Source: Limnochordales bacterium
GTDB taxonomy: Bacteria; Bacillota; Limnochordia; Limnochordales; DUMU01
NCBI GenBank assembly: GCA_014896315.1
Contig: JADBKP010000003.1
Span: 122,134 to 186,133, forward strand
Direction: 5' to 3'
Length of the DNA stretch: 64,000 nt
Made by a program: the position numbers and the translations under genes. Each line of letters opens with the position of its first letter. Position 1 is the first letter of the stretch. This document shows, one piece after another, positions 43,988 through 52,304 of this stretch. The notes below the pieces were generated by a model that was not told where the DNA came from, did not search any database, and saw nothing but the letters and a program-made list of their open reading frames with translations.

Positions 43988-44524
43988 TCAGGTTACTAGC
44001 ACGGGTTGGTCAAGGTGTGTGCCAAACACCTCGTCAATATGGTCACTATAGTCGGAGTAATCGTAATGGTCGTGATACAGCACGGTGTCGTAGTAAGGTC
44101 CATCCGTGTGGTCTACGTACAATGCGCTATCCTGATGGTCAACATGTTCGTAGTACGGTTCATCCTGATGGTAAGCGCTATCATAGTACGGGTCGTCGGT
44201 GTAGTCACTGTGGTAGTAGTCGCCGTAGTCAGAGTGAGCCTGGTGCTTGTGCTGTGACGCGTCTAACCACGCCCACCACGTCGCCTCCACCCACAAGCTT
44301 CCCGCCAGGCCTGTTTTGGCCCCGAAGTCGGGCCCGGTGATCTTTCGCTCGGCGCCGTTGGCGTCGATGTAGTGAAACTCGCTGCCCTCGATCCAGAACG
44401 ATCCTGGAAGAGCCCCGGAGGGGGTGGAAACATAGTCCCCGGTGAAGGCCCACTCGTTTCCATTGGCGTCGACATAGTGCCAGTCTGTGCCTTCAACCCA
44501 GATCGAGCCAGGTACTTTCGCCAT
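43988..44524 (-). CDS. Fibre-like protein with 17 His/Tyr-x-Asp triplets, probable enzyme substrate
   Basis: The 178-residue protein starts with three repeats of about 37 residues (PGSxWxEGxxxHYxDANG type), a pattern common in phage fibre tips. Residues 97-172 are 58 percent Asp, Tyr or His and hold 17 [HY]-x-D triplets, five of them back to back at residues 150-164. There is no Cys. The pattern matches substrates of cyclophane-forming radical SAM enzymes (aromatic-x-Asp). It sits between the main fibre and the radical SAM gene, 11 bases upstream of the latter. Metal binding by Asp and His is an alternative role. Confidence 0.85.
   Translation of the reverse strand: MAKVPGSIWVEGTDWHYVDANGNEWAFTGDYVSTPSGALPGSFWIEGSEFHYIDANGAERKITGPDFGAKTGLAGSLWVEATWWAWLDASQHKHQAHSDYGDYYHSDYTDDPYYDSAYHQDEPYYEHVDHQDSALYVDHTDGPYYDTVLYHDHYDYSDYSDHIDEVFGTHLDQPVLVT
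44009..44236 (-). repeat. Degenerate [His/Tyr]-x-Asp codon repeat
   Basis: This stretch encodes the triplet-rich domain. The repeat is in the protein more than in the DNA, since codons for Asp, His and Tyr alternate, which argues for selection on the amino-acid pattern and not simple slippage. Confidence 0.8.
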
Positions 44525-44536
44525 GTTTCCACCCCT

Positions 44537-46189
44537 TTACGCAGTCGCCCATTTGTCTGGGCCTACCGGCGCGACCAGGCGACCGTTGGTTGTGTTGAAG
44601 GTCCACCGAGAATTGACCGATGTGGCAGCATCCACACGCCCGAAGCTGGACGCGTGCAGGCTATCAACCGTGTCTGCGTTCATCGCCTGGGCCACCGCGC
44701 TGGTAATGTCTCCGCCAGCATGGGTATGGCTCGCCTGCGCCACCCCGGTCACTGCAATCGTGACTTTGTCATTCGTGGCATCGGGCGTGAGGCTGATGTT
44801 CGCTCCCGCGACCAGTTCCAGCACATCCGTTGGGGAATCCGCATCGATGTTGGTCGTCCCCACCCTCACCGTGCTGAAGGCGGGCTGGTTCACTTGCGCC
44901 CCGGCCTGGATGCCATCGAGCTTGGCTTTATCGGACGCGCTCATGAACCCCGCGGTGGTGGGGGTCGCTACTGCGTGAAGGCTGCCCCCGCCTCGGTTGC
45001 CATGAACAGCGTCGCTCATGGCAAACCCGATGGTCACCTTGTCGTTGGTGGCATCCGTCGTTATCGTGACCCCGCCCGTCCCTTCAAGGGTCAGGGTGTC
45101 GGAAGGCGAATCCGCTGCCACGGTCGATTGCCCGGAGACTGCCACGTTCGTAAACGCGTTCTGGCTTGCGGTGGAGGAGATGGTGATGACATCACCGCTG
45201 ACACTTAGACCGATGCCCGTGCCAGCCCGCAGGTTGACCGTGTCGGTCTTGGAGTCAGCACTGACAGAGCCAACAACCGCCCCCGAACCATCCTGCGCCT
45301 GGATCACGCTAAAGGCGTTCTGGTTGACCTCCGCGCCCGCAGCGATCCCGTCAAGTTTGGCCTTGTCACTCGGGGACATGAAGCCTGCGGCGCTGGTGGT
45401 CGCGTTAGCATGGGTGTGGCTGGCAGAGGCAAACGCAGAGGCATGCTGACCGTCCAGCGTATCCGCGTTCAAACCCGACGTGTTGACCCCGATGGTGATC
45501 ACGTCGTTCGTCGAGTCGACCGCCAAAGAGATGTTCTGGCCTTCTTTGAGGGTGAGCAGGTCCGTCTTCGCATCCGCATCCACCTGGCCCCGCGAGGTGG
45601 TCCCGTCCGATGCCACCGCCTTAACGCTGGAAAAAGCATTCTGGTTGGGCTCTGAACCGGACGCCACCGTGTCCAGCTTTGCCTTATCAGCGGGCGACAT
45701 GAACCCTGCAGTGGTTGTGGTGGCCAGCGCATGAGCACTCCCACCTGCCCCCACATGAGAAGCTGGGGCAAACCCGCTAGGCGCGATGCCCCCTACGGTC
45801 GCTGCATCCCCAGTGATGCTGGCCGGCAACTTTGCATCAGCGTTCAACCGCAGGATCTTCCCAGCCACTGGTGCGTCCACAACGTCGCTGACGAGCACAT
45901 GCCCCGGATGGGGCGCAGCAGCATCCATGTGGGCCTTGACAGCCTCCAGCGTCGTGGCCGGGGCCTCCCACCAGTTCGCCTTCCCCGTAATGGCCTTGAT
46001 CCGGTTGGTGATCCAGCTAATCCACTGGACCAGTTTGCCTGGTCCGTTGCCTGTAGGAGTCTGAGACGGGTCAGCAGTAGGAGTCAGAGCAGCGTCGATC
46101 TGGTCGGCGTTGTAGTTAAGGTCTGCAATGTTGACGACATCCGTTCCATCGGGTTTCTTCAGACCGTAGTTAGGAGTCGTCTGCACCAC
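44537..46189 (-). CDS. Phage tail fibre
   Basis: The 550-residue protein begins with a typical attachment segment (TPNYGLKKPDGTDVVNIADLN) and then repeats units of about 90 residues around AGFMSPSDKAKLDGIAAG and VNQNAFS, found in many phage fibres. The repeats likely form a trimeric beta-helical shaft. The C-terminal part has SRWTFNTTNGRLVAP. GAGGTGATGA precedes GTG 46189. Confidence 0.9.
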   Translation of the reverse strand: MVQTTPNYGLKKPDGTDVVNIADLNYNADQIDAALTPTADPSQTPTGNGPGKLVQWISWITNRIKAITGKANWWEAPATTLEAVKAHMDAAAPHPGHVLVSDVVDAPVAGKILRLNADAKLPASITGDAATVGGIAPSGFAPASHVGAGGSAHALATTTTAGFMSPADKAKLDTVASGSEPNQNAFSSVKAVASDGTTSRGQVDADAKTDLLTLKEGQNISLAVDSTNDVITIGVNTSGLNADTLDGQHASAFASASHTHANATTSAAGFMSPSDKAKLDGIAAGAEVNQNAFSVIQAQDGSGAVVGSVSADSKTDTVNLRAGTGIGLSVSGDVITISSTASQNAFTNVAVSGQSTVAADSPSDTLTLEGTGGVTITTDATNDKVTIGFAMSDAVHGNRGGGSLHAVATPTTAGFMSASDKAKLDGIQAGAQVNQPAFSTVRVGTTNIDADSPTDVLELVAGANISLTPDATNDKVTIAVTGVAQASHTHAGGDITSAVAQAMNADTVDSLHASSFGRVDAATSVNSRWTFNTTNGRLVAPVGPDKWATA

Positions 46190-46197
46190 TCATCACC

Positions 46198-46815
46198 TCA
46201 CTGCTGCAAGGGTTTTGCAACCCGGAATTGATCCCACGTCATCACGCTTGCCTGTGCCCATGTGTAGGTCGGGGTTTCGTTCCACACCATGTAGGTGTAG
46301 GCATAAGAAAAAGCCAGGTGCGCTGGCTTGATCTCTTCGATGGCCTGGGTCAGGTCACCCAGGTTCGGGGGAATCCCCCTTGTCCCGATAAACTTGACCA
46401 CGAAGCGATATTCGCTGGGGTATTCGATGACATCTGTTTCCCCGCCCGAAAATGCAGCTGCTACAGTCCGTATGAGTTCCTTGGTGGTTGTTCCCACGCC
46501 GCGCAGCTTCGCTTTGATCACCGAACGTCTGAAGTCCACGGGCTTGCTTGGATCTGTTGGTATTCCCAGTTCCTTCTCCCACAGATCCAGCCCCCATGTA
46601 GCCCGATCCACAAAGAACTGGTCTAATGTCTCGTCCAAGGCCTGCCAAAGCTTTGCCAGTTCGCTACCAATGGCAGCCTGTATAGAGTTCATGACCCGAC
46701 TGGTTCTGTAGTAAGGAGGCAGGTACTTCATGAGATCGGGAGGCGGGCGAAGGGTGGAAGTACTCCCCGTGTCCCCATATTGGGCTTGCCCATATACCAA
46801 CTCACCGTAGGCCAC
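46198..46815 (-). CDS. Tail baseplate protein, XkdU/DUF2313 type
   Basis: The 205-residue protein has LMKYLPPYYR near the N-terminus and a central IKAKLRGVGTTTKELI segment, as in the DUF2313 (XkdU, P2 gpI-like) baseplate proteins. It lies directly between fibre genes, as in PBSX-type clusters. Confidence 0.85.
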   Translation of the reverse strand: MAYGELVYGQAQYGDTGSTSTLRPPPDLMKYLPPYYRTSRVMNSIQAAIGSELAKLWQALDETLDQFFVDRATWGLDLWEKELGIPTDPSKPVDFRRSVIKAKLRGVGTTTKELIRTVAAAFSGGETDVIEYPSEYRFVVKFIGTRGIPPNLGDLTQAIEEIKPAHLAFSYAYTYMVWNETPTYTWAQASVMTWDQFRVAKPLQQ

Positions 46816-46828
46816 TCAGCCCACCTCC

Positions 46829-47902
46829 CTATAGCCCTGCGAGCTGATTCCAAGTGACCGGACCCTTGGGCATCTTGCTGTTTGGGTCGAAGTTGCCAGC
46901 GTGCCAGACTTGGTTCCAACCAACCCACAACCCGAAACTCTCGTCCGCGGCCCCGGAGGTCTCGCCGGTGGACCACGTTTGCGTCTTGTTCGTCTTTGAC
47001 GGGTAAAACGTGAAGTGTGCCCCCAGGATAAAGTACCGGAAAGCACCTTCAGCATCTCCTGACCAATCAGAGTGCCCGGCTATCAACAACCGCTGTGTAG
47101 GTCCACCTCGCGTCATTTTTTGAAGTTGCGTAGTCCACCATGGCACCCAGAAGGTGCTCGTATCCCCCCGCTTACTTCGCGATGCCTGAGCATGGCCCAG
47201 ATAGATGTCAGGGTCTCCATCCATCTTCTTCCATGTGCCTGTGGACGTATCGAAGAACTCACGTCGCAGATATAGGTACATGCCATGCCAATGATCTGCC
47301 GAATAGTGCAGAGTCACCTTGGCATACAGCTTGGAGTACCCCTGCGGAAGTGCGGGTGGGATCGCCCATGCGCCTCTATGTGTCCAATCCCACTCGTTCA
47401 ACTGCCACACGGTCGGCTTGGCAAAGTTAGGGCCTTGGCCATATGCCGAGTTGACAACCGCTATCTGTGGAGTCAGGAAAAACTCCTCGCCCACAGGTAT
47501 CATGCTCACAGTGTCATCGATGTCTGCCACGTAGAAGTGCATCAGGTCATCCGCGTGTTTTCCATCGACGGTGTCAGCCTCGGAAACCACGCTAGTGATG
47601 TCCGCTCCCGAGTGTGTATGGGGAGCTGGTGTAAAGGTGCTCGGCTTCCCCATTACCCCCGTCCATGGTACGCTATCAGCCACTTCCGCTGCATCTACTC
47701 GCCCGTCGTTGTCCGTGTCGTAAATGCTCTTCAGCATGTCGCCAGCGGTGGACACGTTGACGAGCAGGACGTTTCCGGTCGGCGTACCAATGTAGAGTTT
47801 CTGAGTATCGGTGGTGAATCCCAGTTCGCCCGGGGCAAGGGTAACGCCTGCCAGTTCTGCCTCTGTCCCCCGACGAATCTGGATGAGTACCTTCCTCGGC
47901 AT
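46829..47902 (-). CDS. Tail adhesin with Mtd-like N-terminal domain and EF-hand-like loop
   Basis: The 357-residue protein begins IQIRRGTEAELAGVTLAPGELGFTTDT, the N-terminal fold of phage tropism determinants and hyaluronidase-like fibres. Residues about 60-70 read YDTDNDGRVDAAE, a canonical calcium-binding loop. A middle region resembles fibre beta domains, and the C-terminus WHAGNFDPNS is common in fibre tips. It is a paralogue of the next gene in its first 50 residues. It may bind the host surface. Confidence 0.8.
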   Translation of the reverse strand: MPRKVLIQIRRGTEAELAGVTLAPGELGFTTDTQKLYIGTPTGNVLLVNVSTAGDMLKSIYDTDNDGRVDAAEVADSVPWTGVMGKPSTFTPAPHTHSGADITSVVSEADTVDGKHADDLMHFYVADIDDTVSMIPVGEEFFLTPQIAVVNSAYGQGPNFAKPTVWQLNEWDWTHRGAWAIPPALPQGYSKLYAKVTLHYSADHWHGMYLYLRREFFDTSTGTWKKMDGDPDIYLGHAQASRSKRGDTSTFWVPWWTTQLQKMTRGGPTQRLLIAGHSDWSGDAEGAFRYFILGAHFTFYPSKTNKTQTWSTGETSGAADESFGLWVGWNQVWHAGNFDPNSKMPKGPVTWNQLAGL

Positions 47903-47922
47903 GATGTCACCACCTGCCCAGA

Positions 47923-48948
47923 TTAAGCAAACGTTCCACCATCAACTACAGCCACCATGAGACGGTTCCCGTTGGCAGGGTCATATTGGATGGAGACTCC
48001 ATCGATATTGACAGCCACACCGTTTGCGTCAACCGTTATCCCTTTATAGGCCTTTACCGATATGGAATCATCACCAACGATAATCCCGTCCCCCGCGCCC
48101 ACGTTGAGGGTAACAGTGTCCGCCTGCCCCCCGCCTGTAAGGCCAGCCCCGGCCACAATGGTCTGGAGAGCGCCGCCAGTTCTCACCCAGGCGCTCCCAT
48201 TCCAGGAGTAGATCTTCTGCTCGTCATCGACATAGCAGGTCCAACCGGTTTGAGGGGTGTAGAACACCCACCCGGCACCATTCCACTCCGCGATCTCATT
48301 CGTGTGACCGTTCCATGCGCCTGTGGCGCCAGCGGGAACGATGTAGCGATCTCCTACCGCGGGGGTCGTGGGCGGAGTAGTCGTCGTCCGGTTCTTCACA
48401 CTGGCCTGGGGCTCGATGTTATGCTTGGCCAGCTCAATCTCGTTCTTGATTTTCTGGGCAGACCACAGGTCCGTTGGCCCGGTCCCGTTGTCATTGATCG
48501 ACCGATGAATGGCCGGGTCATTGATATGGCTCGCGATCTCCGCAGCGGTCTTCGTGTTCGTCCCGTCCGAGACCTTGTTGACATGCCCGTCCGTGATATC
48601 CGCCTTGAGCACCCGGGCATAGGTGCTACCATCCGCGATGTTGTCCAGCGAACCCGTCAGGTCTGCCAGGGTCTGGGTGTTCACCCGACGCCAGGCAGTC
48701 CCATCGTCGAGGAACAGGTACCCCGCCTGGTCGCCCGAGGTTACGTAGTACAGGCGTCCCGGAACCGACGCATTGGGGCGGCTGGCAAGCGTTCCCGACA
48801 TTACCCGCCCGACGAAGATGTTCGTGGTCCCGTCCCCGATGTACACCTCTTTGGTGTCGGTGCAGAAACCAAGCTCGCCCGGAGCGAGTGCGCCCCGGGC
48901 GACCAATTCCGCCTTGGTGCCACGACGGATCTGGATGATCTGCGCCAT
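47923..48948 (-). CDS. Second tail adhesin with Mtd-like N-terminal domain
   Basis: The 341-residue protein starts IIQIRRGTKAELVARGALAP and GELGFCTDTKEVYIGDG, like its neighbour. The middle carries PAVGDRYIVPAGATGAWNGH and VDDEQKIYSWNGSAWV, typical DUF2793-like fibre segments. It ends VVDGGTFA, nearly the same end as the gene upstream. It is likely part of the receptor-binding apparatus. Confidence 0.8.
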   Translation of the reverse strand: MAQIIQIRRGTKAELVARGALAPGELGFCTDTKEVYIGDGTTNIFVGRVMSGTLASRPNASVPGRLYYVTSGDQAGYLFLDDGTAWRRVNTQTLADLTGSLDNIADGSTYARVLKADITDGHVNKVSDGTNTKTAAEIASHINDPAIHRSINDNGTGPTDLWSAQKIKNEIELAKHNIEPQASVKNRTTTTPPTTPAVGDRYIVPAGATGAWNGHTNEIAEWNGAGWVFYTPQTGWTCYVDDEQKIYSWNGSAWVRTGGALQTIVAGAGLTGGGQADTVTLNVGAGDGIIVGDDSISVKAYKGITVDANGVAVNIDGVSIQYDPANGNRLMVAVVDGGTFA

Positions 48949-48966
48949 TGCCTTGTCTCCCCCTTG

Positions 48967-49368
48967 TTACACGAACGTCCCGCCATCCACCCGGAAGTCT
49001 GCGATATGGCTAGAACTGTCTCGTTCGTGGGCTGCCAGCGCCTGCTGCAGTTCCTCCAACAAGGTCTGTAACATGTTCACGTCGTCAGCTTCCACCTGGT
49101 CACCTGTCGTTTCATAGGTGAGATAGACCCGGTCTACGGGTGCCGTGACCCGAATGATCGTCTTCCAGGGCTGGTCCGGCACTTCCCGCAGCGTGTAAGT
49201 GAACAATCGAACACCTGTTTTGCCCGGGCCCGTCCAGACCTCGATGCTTTCCGCCCGGACATTGTCGTGGGCGAACTGGGCCTCACCCACTCCGTCTTTC
49301 AGGGTTAGAACCTCATCATAGATCACATAGGGCGTGGTTCGTCGGTTCAGCTTCGGTACGAACCCCAT
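48967..49368 (-). CDS. Phage structural protein (baseplate or fibre connector)
   Basis: The roughly 133-residue protein has no recognised domain. A beta-rich part is followed by a helix near residues 95-115 and the end VDGGTFV, a short tag also found at the end of the next gene's product. ATG 49368 follows GAGGTGA. It lies between baseplate J and the adhesins, so a connecting role is inferred. Confidence 0.7.
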   Translation of the reverse strand: MGFVPKLNRRTTPYVIYDEVLTLKDGVGEAQFAHDNVRAESIEVWTGPGKTGVRLFTYTLREVPDQPWKTIIRVTAPVDRVYLTYETTGDQVEADDVNMLQTLLEELQQALAAHERDSSSHIADFRVDGGTFV

Positions 49369-49378
49369 GACCATCACC

Positions 49379-50470
49379 TCATGTGCTTAGAGTGACCGTG
49401 CCCAGCACAGGCACGGACTCTTCGTCCATCATCACGTTCGCGGCTGCCCCATTCAGCGCCAGGGCGGAATAGTCCAATACGCCTGGAAGCGCCAATAAGA
49501 GTGCTCCGACCTGGGCATAGCTGACGTAGTACTGCTTGAAAGCCAAACTTGCGAAATGCTCCGTCAGCTTCGCAGCGAATGCCTGCTGAACGTCGTTCAG
49601 CACATACCCGCTGGCGAGAGTGATGGTGGCAGTTACATCCACCACCACGCCCTTGGCTGGCTCCACAGTCACGCTTGCCCCTATGGGGCGCTCTTCCTCG
49701 ATATGGGCAGCCACCTGGGCCACCAGCTCAGGGCTCGCGGGTTTCTTGTTCACGTCGATGACCCGTACCTTAACTGTCCCTGGACCATTCCAGAGTGGGT
49801 AGACTTTGGCGTCCCCAACCCCAGGTATGTCCAGCGCCCACATCCGGTAGTGGGCGGCATTCCCGCTGGTAGCTGGAGTGCGGACCTTGAGGAAGTACCG
49901 CGCCAGTAACGCCTCGTCCGATTCCGCATCCGCCCCGCCTGTGGTCGGTGCAGGGTTGGTAACCGAGGCCACGCCGGGCGTTCCATCGACCACGAGAGTG
50001 ATCGCTCCAGCCCCGACGTTACCCGATGCCCCCGGAACTGTCGCCTGCACATCAACAGTGGCTTGTCCCGCGCTATCCAGGGTCACGTCTGCCACCGTGC
50101 GAAACTCCACCGACGGGGTCCGGGTGACAGGGTCTCCTGGTGTGGCTACCCTGGTCCCAGCAGGGATGATGACTCCCGGTAGGCCCACGAATCGAACCTT
50201 CCCCGTCGCCGGCGTGGCGGGCCTGCGCTCGACCCCATGTTCCGCACAACGGAGGTCGAGGTACGGGCCAAAGGTCGTCGAGGCAAACCCGCGACGCAGC
50301 ACCTCCTGTGCCCAGATCGCAGCCTGAGCCAGTTCTGCAGCTGTCGGTGCGAGGGCGTCCCAAATGTAGCTGCCCTCTGACTTATCCAGGTCAGAGGGCA
50401 GGCTGTCCAGCATCCGTTGGCGTATCCTTTCCTCGGTCTGATCGGTGAGGTACTCTGGCAACTCGGCCAT
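49379..50470 (-). CDS. Baseplate J-like protein, XkdT type
   Basis: The 363-residue protein matches the baseplate J family: SEGSYIWDALAPTAAELAQA, FGPYLDLRCAEHGVERRPA, AGTRVATPGD and GGADAESDEALLARYFLKVR. It forms the wedge of the contractile tail baseplate. ATG 50470 overlaps the upstream stop in TAATG, so it is coupled with the XkdS-like gene; the longer open frame to 50560 is rejected. Confidence 0.9.
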   Translation of the reverse strand: MAELPEYLTDQTEERIRQRMLDSLPSDLDKSEGSYIWDALAPTAAELAQAAIWAQEVLRRGFASTTFGPYLDLRCAEHGVERRPATPATGKVRFVGLPGVIIPAGTRVATPGDPVTRTPSVEFRTVADVTLDSAGQATVDVQATVPGASGNVGAGAITLVVDGTPGVASVTNPAPTTGGADAESDEALLARYFLKVRTPATSGNAAHYRMWALDIPGVGDAKVYPLWNGPGTVKVRVIDVNKKPASPELVAQVAAHIEEERPIGASVTVEPAKGVVVDVTATITLASGYVLNDVQQAFAAKLTEHFASLAFKQYYVSYAQVGALLLALPGVLDYSALALNGAAANVMMDEESVPVLGTVTLST

Positions 50471-50919
50471 TAGGGAATCACCACCATTCCGGTTACAACG
50501 CCCTTTTCGCCCCGAACGTTCGTAACCTCGCACGTAAAGCGAACGGTGTCCCCGTCCCACTCAAAGACGAAGTGGTCCACGCTGGCAGTACGCGGATCGA
50601 CCATCAGCGTCTCTCGGGTGATCCGCTGGATCTCGCTCTCGTTCGCTGCCCGGGTCAAGTGCCGCGCCATCAAGTCCTCGTACTCCTGACCGTACTGGTC
50701 AGAGTAGGCCAGATACCGATACCTCTCCGTGAGAAGGGCCTTCTGGCACCATTCCAGCCACGCGTCTGCACCATGGCTCTCCGCCACCCGCCCGGTCGGA
50801 GTTAGCACGAATTCGCCCTTCGCAAAATCGAACCGCCAGGAGCGACCGAACGGAACGATCTTGCTCACTGGCGGTGCTGGCTGCAAAGAAGGAGGCTCTG
50901 TCGGAAACAGGTTAGGCAT
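50470..50919 (-). CDS. XkdS/DUF2634-like baseplate protein
   Basis: The 149-residue protein has the DUF2634 pattern (WRFDFAKGEFVLTPTGRVAES, AWLEWCQKALLTERYRYLAYSDQYG), the baseplate equivalent of T4 gp25. It lies between XkdR-like and XkdT-like genes in the PBSX order. Confidence 0.85.
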   Translation of the reverse strand: MPNLFPTEPPSLQPAPPVSKIVPFGRSWRFDFAKGEFVLTPTGRVAESHGADAWLEWCQKALLTERYRYLAYSDQYGQEYEDLMARHLTRAANESEIQRITRETLMVDPRTASVDHFVFEWDGDTVRFTCEVTNVRGEKGVVTGMVVIP

Positions 50920-51376
50920 AGGGCACCACCCTCGCGAGGATCACGACGTCCCGCCCTCCATGGACGAGGGCGCAGACCACCCTGTCCCCAGGCTTGTACT
51001 GGGGACGGAACTTGAGCCTGGCCTTGGTTACTTTGATGAACCCCTGGGCCTTGGCGTCATGAACCCACTTGTCGAACTTGAATGTGGCAGCGTACTCACC
51101 CGCCACCGTGGGCCCGCCCCCGGATGTTGGGATTGCAGGCAGCACGATCTTCCCGGTTTCTTGATGGGCCGGCACCTCGAGGCTGACCTCTATGTCGCAG
51201 TCCACCACCGGTTCCAGGACCAGTGGGTCCGTGAATTCGTGAGGAAAGCGGTCCAACCTCACACCTCTATCCGTGATCACGCCTAGCTCCGTAGCAACCA
51301 TCGCGCTGGCCTGAGCGGATGCCTGCTGGGCCAGCCTACGCAGGTCGAATGCCAGCTCCTGTATCCCACTAGGCAT
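50912..51376 (-). CDS. XkdR/DUF2577-like baseplate protein
   Basis: The 154-residue protein has GIQELAFDLRRLAQQASAQ at its start and a C-terminal PGDRVVCALVHGGRDVVILARV, matching DUF2577. It overlaps the XkdQ-like and XkdS-like genes by eight bases each. GGAGGCGG precedes the ATG. Confidence 0.82.
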   Translation of the reverse strand: MPSGIQELAFDLRRLAQQASAQASAMVATELGVITDRGVRLDRFPHEFTDPLVLEPVVDCDIEVSLEVPAHQETGKIVLPAIPTSGGGPTVAGEYAATFKFDKWVHDAKAQGFIKVTKARLKFRPQYKPGDRVVCALVHGGRDVVILARVVPYA

Positions 51377-52304
51377 AGTACCGCCTCCTAACGTATTCCT
51401 CAGACCCGAGCTCCAATGTCATCTCGCCAGGTGTTCCTGGCTGATACCGGTGGGTGACGTTGCAGACGATGTATGACGCACCGGAATACGTCACCCGGTC
51501 TCCAGCCCGAACGGTGGGAACATCGATGGTCGTAACCCGGACGGTTCCGTCGATCCCGGCGAGGAGTGCCTTACCAGCCTCCCTCGCTGCCCCGACGGTG
51601 TCGATCTGTGAATCCTGGAGCACTTTCTGCAGCGTCCCTAGCTCTTTCGTCTGGCCGGTGACTATCGCTAGCACAGGTGACCGCACGTCCTCGATAGCTG
51701 CTCCCAGCACTTTCACCTGGGTCACCGCGCCTTCGAGCGAGCGGGACATCTCGGTCTCCATCACATTCTCCAGCGCCAGAACCGGGCCACTACCCAGCTC
51801 GACCAGTTCCATCTGTTGACCCCGCATGCGCACCCGGTACAACCCCCCGCCCTGGCGGGCAGTCTCCCGGAGGTCGCTCTGGATCATGCTGAAAATGGTC
51901 TGCGCTCGGTAAACAGCTTTTCCCAACTTCACACGGGTATCTGCGAGCGGTCCCAGCGTAATGCCCCAGGGTTGAACGTACTGCCGAATCCGTGATGTGG
52001 CAGTCTGGCCCGAAGGCCAGAGATACTCATCTTCCGATCGGTCCAGGTAAATCATTCGGTCAAACACGACCACTTCAACCCTGGGTTGCCCCTGCTCGCT
52101 GCGGGTCGCAGTCCAGATGATTCCATCGAGAAGCGTCTGCCCCTCGTGTTCCACCGCTGCATATTGTCCCGCGTCCAGCTTGGGCAGCTCCGGGGTGACT
52201 ACCAGGCGAACCGTCGCCTTGTACGCGACTGACGCCAGCGAATCTTCGAGCATAACCTCTTCGAGCAGGTGCTGAGCGTCCCAACCCGAAACCTTCAAGT
52301 TCAT
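51369..52304 (-). CDS. XkdQ-like tail hub protein
   Basis: The 311-residue protein corresponds to XkdQ or P2 gpD-like hub proteins at the tip of the tail tube: IYLDRSEDEYLWPSGQTATSRIR, IFSMIQSDLRETARQGGG and a C-terminal RAGDRVTYSGASYIVCNVTHRY. It overlaps the LysM gene by four bases. Confidence 0.83.
   Translation of the reverse strand: MNLKVSGWDAQHLLEEVMLEDSLASVAYKATVRLVVTPELPKLDAGQYAAVEHEGQTLLDGIIWTATRSEQGQPRVEVVVFDRMIYLDRSEDEYLWPSGQTATSRIRQYVQPWGITLGPLADTRVKLGKAVYRAQTIFSMIQSDLRETARQGGGLYRVRMRGQQMELVELGSGPVLALENVMETEMSRSLEGAVTQVKVLGAAIEDVRSPVLAIVTGQTKELGTLQKVLQDSQIDTVGAAREAGKALLAGIDGTVRVTTIDVPTVRAGDRVTYSGASYIVCNVTHRYQPGTPGEMTLELGSEEYVRRRYYA

Noticed and set aside
44006-44257. Plus-strand frame rich in Val, Ile and Met that looks like a membrane protein
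   Set aside because: It is the complement of the Asp/His/Tyr codon repeat. Complements of those codons give hydrophobic residues by necessity.
43988-44524. His-Xaa-Ser (HxS) or Cys-to-Asp thioether system
   Set aside because: The third position of the triplets is Asp, not Ser, the protein has no Cys, and HxsB/HxsC/HxsD-like partners were not recognised.
44537-46189. CRISPR-like or satellite repeats
   Set aside because: Regular spacing comes from the repeated protein units of the tail fibre. The DNA copies are too diverged and lie within one open frame.
46829-48948. Diversity-generating retroelement, suggested by Mtd-like adhesins
   Set aside because: No reverse transcriptase gene and no template/variable repeat pair is visible, and the adhesin ends do not look like a C-type lectin variable region.
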